64,000 nucleotides of DNA from Bostrychus sinensis (lineage: Eukaryota; Chordata; Actinopteri; Gobiiformes; Eleotridae), in contig CM036250.1 of NCBI GenBank assembly GCA_020698575.1, positions 29,029,500 to 29,093,499 of the forward strand, read 5' to 3'. The notes below the pieces were generated by a model. The model was given only the letters and a program-made list of their open reading frames with translations, searched no databases and was not told the origin of the DNA. The translations under genes were made by a program, and so were the position numbers. Of this stretch, positions 55,963 to 64,000 are shown piece by piece; the first letter of the stretch is position 1, and each line of letters opens with the position of its first letter.

Positions 55963-56467
55963 TTATTTAGATTTTAATAGAGTGAATTTAAATGTAATCT
56001 GACTGTGTAAGTGTGAAGTGTTTTTGTAAACCTGGCACGGACTAACCTGGCCCTGAGAAAGCGTTACAGGGAATAATACGGAAAAATGTGTTTCGTTAAT
56101 TTCAGTCAAATTTACATTGCAACCAAAGGACAGGACAAGCTCCAGTGTGTGCCCTTTTTCATGTGTCGAACCTGATACTGACTGGATTAAATTAAAAGAA
56201 TCTATCAAGTTTAAAAAGTCTTTGGCCAGGGGTCGAGTTTCACAACAGGATATTAAAATCTCCAACAATTAGAAACTGATCATAGCTCAATGTTAAGCTT
56301 GTCACAAAATCCATTAATTCTTGTATAAAGTCTTTATTAAACTTTGGTGGGCGGGACACCAGAGCACACAAGACCTGACTATCAAGGCTTATTACAAATG
56401 TCTGAAGCTCAAAGCTGGAAAATGACTCTGTCGATACCCACCGGCAGCTGTAGCTGGATTTATGCAC
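55963..56467 (-). pseudogene. LINE APE-endonuclease fragment
   Basis: Two adjoining minus-strand frames give VLCALVSRPPKFNKDFI, then LIVGDFNILL (the GDFN endonuclease motif), then FNLIQSVSGSTHEKGHTLEL. This order is typical of L2-like and related fish LINEs. A frame change separates the parts near 56250, and no RT is present nearby. A 5'- and 3'-truncated relic. Confidence 0.75.
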
Positions 56468-56770
56468 TGTAGCTAACCCTCCACCTGCCAGTGGTCCGAG
56501 GCGTGCTCAGAAAAATGCACTCGGGAGGTAAAAGTTGTGAAAATGGGGTAGACTCAGTGACTTGGAGCCATGTCTCTGTATGAATGCATGATAAATGTTA
56601 CAAAGCACAAGTAGCTCTCTGTCATTTTCATTTTGTAAAGGTAGCTCTTAGGGGAAATAAAGTTGGAGACCCATGGCTTACACAGAGAAACAGGACAGTA
56701 AAAGAAAAACAGAAATGATGAAAATTGTATCTAACTTGTTTAAGTCAAACGCGTTGGTTACAGTTTTCCT

Positions 56771-57012
56771 ACACCAGACGTCTGCAACCCATGGTTCTGG
56801 AGCCGCATGTAGCTCTCTAGCCCCTCCCTTTGCGGCTCCCTCCCATCTGACATCTACTTCTATAAGGTCAATTGATAAAGAAGTAGTCAAGTGCACATCC
56901 TTGAAATAACCTGCATCTGCATCATCCTGTCAAAATAAAACACTCTCCCTGTTTTCCAGAGCTTATAATAAAACACAGTTTTTAGCCTTCATTGGCCCAC
57001 GGTTGGACACAC
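56771..57012. mobile_element. Possible hAT MITE relic
   Basis: Contains GTCTGCAACCCATGG and GGAGCCGCATGTAGCTC, words seen at the ends of fish hAT MITEs, and a possible opposite end near GGTTGGACACACAAC. Termini are degraded and no target duplication is visible. Confidence 0.3.
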
Positions 57013-58186
57013 AACCTGATTAGAAGTGCAAAACCCATGAGTTAAATAAACAGCACCGAGAAATAGTTACTAAGTGTAACACCAGCTACTGCTGTGGCCT
57101 ATTAATTATTGAAAACTAATGGAGTACTATGTTAATGACTTCATTCATTCATTATCTTTTAATGACCATTCATAGGTCATAGGTCTAGCAACTTGTTGTA
57201 TGTTGAAATTGCGGCTCTTTGCAGACACAAATTTTGTATTTTTGGCCACTCTTTGGATCCAAAAAGTGGCATACCCCTTCCCTACACCAACTCGCAAAGC
57301 ATTGTGGGCTATTTTGAATCCAATGGCCATCTCTATTCATTTTCATATTCATAATTTTACTGATGCTTTTGAGTGCTCTACTTTTCTACCACTAAACATT
57401 CAGACACCACCACATCGCCTAATTACTACAGAGCACAGCATCGCTACTAATGCTGCTACCGACTAATAGCAGCATGGATAATAATCGTAACGCTTAATGG
57501 ACCCTTTTAGTGTTTGCAAACAACAGGCTGTTGAGTCGCAAGCATAACGCAATACATTTGTATGGATAAATTAGCATTAGCCACCAAAATAAGCCATCAC
57601 ATCAACTGTGCAGAAACAAATGCAAACCAACTAACTACTTCTAGACGAATGCCTAGTGAATCAAAAGTAGTCGACACAAAATTTCCCACAATGCATTGTG
57701 AAAAGCAGCGGACAGTAATGGTCACTAGATGACCATGTACACATCACCATAAACAGCAGATAACTGTGAGCAATCAGATAATTGTATTCATCAGATCAGA
57801 CATGATTACATGTACTTTAGAAATCAGATTGAATTGAAAACACAGGTTTACATGTTTCAGTTCATTCCACTGCAAAATCTATTGCTTTCTGGACATTTAA
57901 AAAAGGGACTGGAATCTGGAAATAAGTTGGTTGCTTAAATTCTAAGGAGTGTTTTCAAATTACTTTCTTGTTTGTGAACTTTAACTTCTGCTTATGTTAT
58001 GACTACACCCCTTTTGTTTCCACCATGTTCCAGGTGTAAAATATTGAAATATATCAGATTAATTACCCTCTAGATTACCCTCTACCCTCTAGTCTGCTCT
58101 CAATCATTAAACCAAAAAAAAAAAAAAAAAAAACAATGTACAGCTCTGTTTCCATTGATTCCTCAGATATTTTTTCATTTTGTAGT
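57013..58186. other. No gene seen
   Basis: AT-rich sequence with short open frames only and a 20-base A run around 58112-58131. Confidence 0.5.
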
Positions 58187-58304
58187 AAAATGGCATCATA
58201 CAAAAAGTTTAAGCAGGTGTCTGTGTCTGCTCAAAAGACTGTAACAGCTCTGCACTGTGCTGCCCTCTGTTGGTCTCTTCACTTGTTTCTTTATGGCAGC
58301 AGTA
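58187..58304 (+). repeat. Local direct duplicate, copy 1
   Basis: AAATGGCATCATACAAAAAG through CTCTGTTGGTC and TTATGGCAGCAGTAG. A shortened copy is at 58894-58984 in the same orientation. Confidence 0.65.
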
Positions 58305-58893
58305 GCAGTAAGCAAGTATTAGTTCTTAATAGACTGGAGGACATAGTAGTATTTCCATGTGACCCCACCTTTGCTGCCTCCTCTTCTCTTGTGCTCTTGT
58401 CCCAGTCCTCTCTTGTTATCACATGGAGGGCATCCATTACAGTGCTCTGACAGCTGGTTCTGCAATGAGGTCAAAAACCAATAGTGCAGTACCAGTGCAC
58501 TAAATGGGCTGCATTCTTTTATTGGATTTATGCAAATAAGTGGCATTCTTCTACTAAACAGAGCACAATTTGCATGTGTTAACAAGACCTTATGTGGCAT
58601 ATACAGTAAATTAGAGTATAAATTTGAAGACAGATGGGAAAGACTGCCAGAAGCTAAATCTCAATAAATATGCAAGAAAAGTGCCTCAGAGTGCATTGCT
58701 GGAGGTAGCTCTGGTCCCCAAAGTGAAAAAAACAGCAAACTGAACTGCCAGAGGTTAATGCGCATCACCATGTTCATACTGCTGTTTTGGTAGTACTGTA
58801 CTGTACTGACATTGTGCAGATGTAGGATTGGAATAACTATGCAGTACAACATAAGAGACATTGTGCCAAAATCAACTTTTTTGAGCTTTCTAC

Positions 58894-58984
58894 TAAATGG
58901 CATCATACAAAAAGTTTAAGAAAGTAAATAGCATAACAGCTCTGCTCTCTGCTGGTCGCTTCACTTTCTTCATTATGGCAGTAG
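58894..58984 (+). repeat. Local direct duplicate, copy 2
   Basis: Repeats the start and end of 58187-58304 with a deletion of about 25 bases in the middle. Likely an interspersed element or a local duplication. Confidence 0.65.
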
Positions 58985-59129
58985 AAATTATTGGAAACAT
59001 TTCTTTTGGTCACATAATGTTTTAAAAGGTTGTAAAATATGCAATGTTCTAGAGGTAACCAAGATTGGTTTAAAAATATAAATAAAAGAATAACATTGTT
59101 TAAGAAATTTTACTATTTGTGGCATTCAG

Positions 59130-59440
59130 AAGTATTTCAGAAACTGTTGGACCTAGTAGGGTTTACAGAGGATTGGTCCCTCAAGGAGAAAATATCCAGT
59201 GAGTGGCAGTTCTGTGGGGAAAATACCTTGTTGATGCCAGACGTCAGAGGAGAATACAACAAAAATCTGCTATGTGATTTGTGTATTATACTGTATTTGT
59301 ATTTAGTAACATTAGAGCAGGTCATAATGAGACCAGTGAGTGTTTTGAGATTGAGGTTTAAGGCCTAAGGAGGGCGGATCAAGCATAACATTAGGACAAC
59401 TTGCCTCTTATTGGTGGTCATAATGTTATGTCCATGTGCC
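59130..59440. mobile_element. Relic of a common fish DNA repeat
   Basis: Contains GAGTGGCAGTTCTGTGGGG and ACGTCAGAGGAGAA, which I recall from an abundant fish interspersed repeat. It ends with a short imperfect inverted repeat, CATAACATTA (59384-59400) against TAATGTTATG (59414-59430), matching 15 of 17 bases over the longer arms. Confidence 0.4.
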
Positions 59441-60110
59441 TAATATGCAGCCCCATACGCCACAAACTGTATATTCTGACATCTTTCTGTCTGAACCAGA
59501 ATAAACTTCTTTAGCAGTTTGAGCTTTATCAACTTCAAGCAAATTATGCCTAGAAGAAAATATTGTCTTCACAGAGAAAACTGCAAGCCCAAGATGTGAA
59601 AGTTCTTCAAACAACTTTTGCTTTTCACAGGTGTAGACAATAGAACATGCAGTACTGCTTCTATGTGCCCACACTGACACAATCCATCTATTATCTTTAG
59701 GTAGGCAGCTAGCCCACAATGCCCTAGCCTCAGTCTTGTTTTTTTACTTGATCTATTTGACAAGATGTCCACAAGAGCCTGCTGTTACCAATTAAAGGTT
59801 GACAGCTAAAGTAGTGCCTCCCTCTAGCCTCTTTCCCCCACTCCTTTTGCCACTGATATTGAGAGATATTGAGAGATATTGAGTTCTATTTCGTTCTTGG
59901 CAAGTGATTCCTTAGCCAACTGGTCTGCTGTCACGTTCCCTATAAGGCCTGAATGTCCTGGAATCCATGAAAAAAAAAAATTACACTATAGCCGATTGAT
60001 TCTATTCGATGAAAGCAGCACAAAATCTCCAATACAATGTGAGGTTGAGCGTCCTGAGAGCCCACCTGCCAAGGCTGTAGTGCCTCCCTCAAATCCTTAC
60101 CCATTTTGCC
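59430..60110 (-). pseudogene. LINE 3' relic with RNase H and C-terminal knuckle
   Basis: Minus-strand pieces include WIPGHSGLIGNVTADQLAK (RNase H core with its Asp) and, downstream, RLRLGHCGLAAYL with DGLCQCG...AVLHVLL, the Cys/His C-terminal region that follows RNase H in I- and Nimb-type LINEs. Stops, a poly-T run (59970-59980 on the plus strand as poly-A) and frame changes break it. Non-functional. Confidence 0.65.
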
Positions 60111-60169
60111 TGCTTCACGTTAGGGCTGTCGCGGTGACAGAATTCTACTCCATTGTTTACTGATCAAAT

Positions 60170-61951
60170 TCTTGCTAATGACAGTTTTTTTTTTTTTTTT
60201 TTTTTTTATGAATTTGAAAAACACAATGTATTAAAAACAAAAAGAGAAATTCTGTGTTACTGGTCAGAAGGAGCGATGCCTGCAGGTCCAGAGCAGCTGC
60301 TGGGCTAATGGCCTGTCGCACTATCATTACCTCTATCACATCATTTTCAGCCACTACTGTCACTTTTATTGTGTCTGTACAGCTCCTGGTACTTCCTTAT
60401 CAGGCCATGCAGGAGCTAAGGCCTGCTAATAACTGGGTGCTATCTCTAATTACAATCATTAAAGTACACATGTTCCAGGTGCTGTTGTAACTACTGATCT
60501 GTAATATGCTCCAGTGTCATTAGGCTGATAAGTGCATGTGTTTGCTTGGCCTATACATATTATATTGGGCCAATCTTAAGTTATAAATCAGCAGGTTGGA
60601 GATAATGCCAAGTCAGGTCAGGCCACAGAGTATATTTTTAGAGCTCATTTAAAGCAGCAGACTGTGAACTTAAGTGCTTAAAAGGTTGAATGGCAATGGT
60701 TGTATTTTAAAATGAATTTATCCCGGTCTGATAGGTGAAAAGTAATTTCGTTTGTGGCATAACATACATTTTAGTGCGTTGTTTAACATTGTGTAAACAC
60801 TGAAGTAAATGGAGGATACTGATTTTTCAGCAAATATTTAATCTTGTTTTGTTTATGCCCATCAGTAGCCAGTCTGGGGGCCCCCTTCTTGCACAAAATG
60901 ATTATTCACCAACTGGTCAAAGAATTTTGGATCAACCTCAACCACCTTGCTTGATAATAGTGAGATCAGCAGCTGCATGACCATAACTAAGATTAAAAAC
61001 ATACAACAGTTTTATGAATAGTAGTTATTAAGCCAAAGTAATGGAAGACTTGCAAATATCCCTAAAAATATATTGACTTTTCCACAATATTCTAATCGGT
61101 ATCCTGACATTATGCATCATGCCAGCTTCCACACACAGTACCACAACCATCACCCCCTGAGTGCACTTGTACATTTGCTCATAGTGGCATCTCTGCGTTG
61201 CCAGAGTGGGGGGAATTTTTTCAGCTTTTCTCTGCTTTCAGAGCTGCCTTTGAAAGCCTGCATTAGGCGCCATTACCAGTACGCAGTCGGGAGGAAAACT
61301 GCTCTAGCTGTCTATGAGTGGCAGATTTACAATTTAAAATAGTTAAAGTCAATTGTGTGTGCAAGATCGTGGCTCATTTACGTTAAAAGGGTCCTGCATT
61401 TAGGTCTTAATAGTATTAAATTTCAATTTCTGAGATCGTTATTTTTGTTCATCGGTTGTGTTTCTGCAAAAGATACCATAAAACTTGAAATATAAAGAAA
61501 TAATAATTTGTTTTTCTGAAGCCAAAGACTAAAAGGATCAATTGCTGCATGCAAGGACACAAAATACAGTAGCTCCTAAATAAATGGCTGATTTGAGACC
61601 ATGACATGCATAGTCAATCTATTCATAAAAAAAGGGCTGGGACTTTAACGTGTTTATTTCAATCAAATAATTATGACAAAAGAAGAAGAAAAAGCACGGT
61701 AACCAAGGCGGGGCATCCACACCGGCCAAAACACCAAATACAGGTGGTGGTACTATAGATGAGCTAATGGGAATCTTGGGAGAGGAGCTCACCTTCAATA
61801 TGGTCTACATAAGGGTTCTTTTTTCCCCACAGCTGGAGTTTTTACTTACGGAGAAGGAGGATCTAAGGACAGAGATGTCCTGGGACTGTTTAGTTTAGTG
61901 TAGTTACTCTTTATGTGTGATTATGTGTTTATTATTGATTGTGTGTTCATT
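60170..61951. other. No gene seen
   Basis: A 21-base T run near 60187-60207, then moderately complex AT-rich DNA. 60250-60490 contains TCTAATTACAATCATTAAAG and could be a conserved non-coding element, but nothing here is decisive. Confidence 0.45.
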
Positions 61952-62433
61952 AGGGGTGTAACAATATGTTTTTGCAACAATACGATATGTAGGAATTAGA
62001 ATTTTTGATACGATTCAAGAACGACATTGGCTAATTTGGAACGATACCTATTTGATACAATTCAGCGCCTTCATATTGATAATCAATACAGAAACTCTTT
62101 GCCAAAAATCATAAAATTTGACTCTCAAATCAATCATTGTGGCCAGATTTGATTATGTTCAGTAGAGAGAGTGAAGAAAAGTTGAATATATTTTTTTATT
62201 TCATTAAAAATACAAAAATTACACCCAAAAAGCCGTATATGGGTTTACGTATTTTAACATGCAAATTTTCAAAATCTATTTTTCCGATATTATAGATTTG
62301 CCGTGTATATCGATACACACTTCCTTGAAAACAACACAACTTGATACAAGGTAATGTGTATGGAATAGTTGTAGTTATAGTATAGTTATCGTTGTATTAT
62401 ACATCGATATAGTTACTGTATCGTTACACCGCT
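61952..62433. mobile_element. hAT-like MITE
   Basis: Left end AGGGGTGTAACAATA and right end TATCGTTACACCGCT are inverted matches at 13 of 15. GTTCATT occurs just outside both ends (61945-61951 and 62437-62443), a near-complete 7-8 bp target duplication. Interior AT-rich with repeated ATCGATA-type words; no coding capacity. Confidence 0.65.
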
Positions 62434-62464
62434 AGGGTTCATTTTTGTGTATTTATGTCTGATT

Positions 62465-62512
62465 TTGTGTTTTGTTTTTGTTTTGTTTTTTGTTTGTTTG
62501 TTTGTTTTTTGA
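62465..62512 (+). repeat. Low-complexity T/G tract
   Basis: Irregular TTTTG and TTTG repeats. No other content. Confidence 0.8.
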
Positions 62513-62770
62513 TTGTGTGATAAATTGTATTGAAAACTCTTTGAGGCGTCTGCTGGTGTAATATTGGGCCAGTGGTGGGCACCAGATGTTTTGCTCGAGC
62601 CCGCTGCTCAACACAGTACCAATCTTTTGAAGCAGAAGTGTTTCAAGACAAGTGATTTCAGCCCTGCTTAAGGTCACGTGACCACAGCGAGTGAGGCCTT
62701 ATTTCAGTGATTTTCATGTACTCCAATGGGATACAGTTCTTACAGACAGCCAACAGATGTCACTATTCAG

Positions 62771-62825
62771 CAGGGGCGGACCTGGATTTAAAAACAGCCC
62801 TGGACTCTGACCCCGCCCAGCCAGA
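62771..62825 (-). mobile_element. Solo end related to the hAT at 40732-44841
   Basis: CAGGGGCGGAC, then TTAAAAACAGCCCTGGA and CTCTGACC follow the reverse complement of the right terminus of the complete hAT element. About 50 bases match with small changes. Homology then stops, so it is a fragment or the end of a deleted relative. Confidence 0.65.
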
Positions 62826-64000
62826 TACAGCTTGGCTAGCTCTATCACAAAAACCCATATACAAACATATAGCTATAATAATTATTTCCCTACAATAAAC
62901 AAAGAAAGGTAATGCGTATTTAATTGTCTGTGTGTTTATTGATTTCAACTTTATAGACTACACCAATAACCTCAGAAAATGTGTGGCTTTACACAGCTAA
63001 ACCAAGGGGAAAAGGAATAAATAAGCTATAGGGAAAATACAAGAATTGTATTGAGAATAATGCAGGTCTAAACCAAGACTTAATAGGTCTAAACTGTGCA
63101 AAATTATGTGATTTATGCAGTTTAGTCCTTTTTATTTTTTATCTAGTCCTTCTTTTTATACCATTATGTCAGAATATGTTTGAGTTAAGCACAGGTAAAT
63201 TAGTGGAACTGCACTGGGGGTCTGTGGGGCCTCCCCCAGAAAAAATTGTAACAAAACAGTTGTATTTTGAATTATTCTGGTGCTTTTTAGACATGAAACC
63301 TGCATAAACACTACTGGGTTAAATTCAGGGTGTTTGTATTTACTGTATTTACTGTATTTACTAACAGCTATAGCAACCAAAATGGCTTTGCAGTCAATAT
63401 GTAGGCCTACTGTAGAACACAGCACTGAGGGAACTACAGAGAAAACAACTCACATAACTGTGCACTCTAATGGTGGTTGGTTTCACAGTCTCATATTCAA
63501 CATGTTTGTGTTTTAAATGCACTTGTGGTATGACGGGGCTACTGTCCCAAATACAGTTACCTGTACCTCAAACCGATAGGACACCTCACTTCTCTCACAT
63601 TTTTAAAAACAGCACATCTGACATCAAGACCAAAGCTTTGTACCTGTGCACAGGTGTCCTTCTGGGACACACTGTGGAGCTCAGAGGGTATTTACACTTG
63701 TCCTGTACAGTGCACAGGGGCAGACGTCAGTGTCGGGGTTTGCTCGGTTCTGTTCGCTGCTCAACAGGCTGCGCCAGTGTTTGTGTGTCATGCTCCTGAG
63801 AAAATAGCCATGTTCCGCGTAATTAGACAGTTTTTATGTACGGAATGCACTCACCTGCTTCACGCTACAAGGTTGGACTCTAAAAGATTAAACTAGAAAC
63901 AGGGCCAAAACACAGCTGCCTGTGTTCGACACTGCCATCTTTACAGCTGGGTCACCTCATCTCAGCTGTGTGGCCACAGCAGCCACAGGCCACATTGCAC
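62826..64000. other. No gene seen
   Basis: A brief AGGTCTAAAC-type repeat (63063-63100), a three-fold TATTTACTG near 63337-63362 and open frames below 110 codons without recognisable domains. Confidence 0.45.

Larger units (their letters stand above)
55193..56675. mobile_element. hAT-type non-autonomous element or composite of nested relics
   Basis: CAGGGGTCTCCAAC at 55193 and GTTGGAGACCCATG ending at 56675 are inverted matches at 13 of 14. Flanking 8-mers do not agree, so the pair may not come from one insertion. Inside lie a Harbinger/ISL2EU-like fragment and an antisense LINE endonuclease fragment. Confidence 0.4.

Noticed and set aside
55193..56675. Single complete hAT MITE with target duplication
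   Set aside because: Ends match but the flanking 8-mers do not, and the inside is a mixture of other relics; kept only as a low-confidence entry.
63654..63896. Possible exon with Cys-rich short frames
   Set aside because: No recognisable domain or clear splice sites; several frames are equally open.

Overview
The window looks like teleost fish DNA, probably percomorph, with no bacterial or viral gene organisation. The grounds are a Rex3 (RTE-clade) LINE with a GATG tail, an intron-bearing hAT/ZMYM1-like transposon, a 5S-derived SINE, and fish-type LINE and DNA-transposon relics. I recognise no ordinary single-copy host gene. Every convincing protein-coding region belongs to a mobile element.

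Positions 1-49033 are one nested, multi-level repeat array that runs off the left edge. Its building blocks are: (i) module R, a unique-looking block with a promoter-like motif cluster and a conserved CAG|GTAAAT splice-donor-like site (nine copies, starting near 5510, 12455, 17423, 20236, 22839, 24746, 30343, 32079 and 46927); (ii) block C, about 230 bp (17 copies); (iii) module A, about 1.2 kb, ending in a hAT-like terminus that abuts a triplet array (five copies); (iv) a minisatellite made of 33-bp units grown from (AGT)n (five long arrays, 1.3 to 5.1 kb, plus four short ones); (v) 909-bp sub-units and a 450-bp block D. Three copies of the unit carry the same Rex3 insertion at the same base with the same target-site duplication, while two other copies keep the empty site. 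So the LINE inserted once and was then amplified with its host repeat. The first two large units repeat with a 6951-bp period and are almost identical.

Positions 40732-44841 hold a structurally complete hAT transposon inside the longest minisatellite. It has matching terminal inverted repeats, an 8-bp target duplication cut from the minisatellite itself, a 736-bp intron and an open two-exon transposase of about 916 residues. It is the most recent insertion seen here. A fragment of a related end lies at 62771.

Positions 49034-64000 are AT-rich intergenic or intronic DNA. They hold LINE relics on the minus strand (an RT C-terminus, an APE endonuclease, an I-type RNase H and zinc knuckle), tRNA- and 5S-derived SINE relics, several non-autonomous DNA transposons and a few dispersed duplications.

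The minisatellite is close to a pure purine-purine-pyrimidine (RRY) triplet sequence. Five of its six reading frames therefore contain almost no stop codons, which explains the very long overlapping open frames (up to about 1050 codons on both strands); I do not treat these as genes. The best candidate for something undescribed is the R/C/A repeat family itself. It has conserved splice-donor-like and promoter-like motifs and a short hairpin with a compensatory base change, so it may be a transcribed and spliced tandem repeat.
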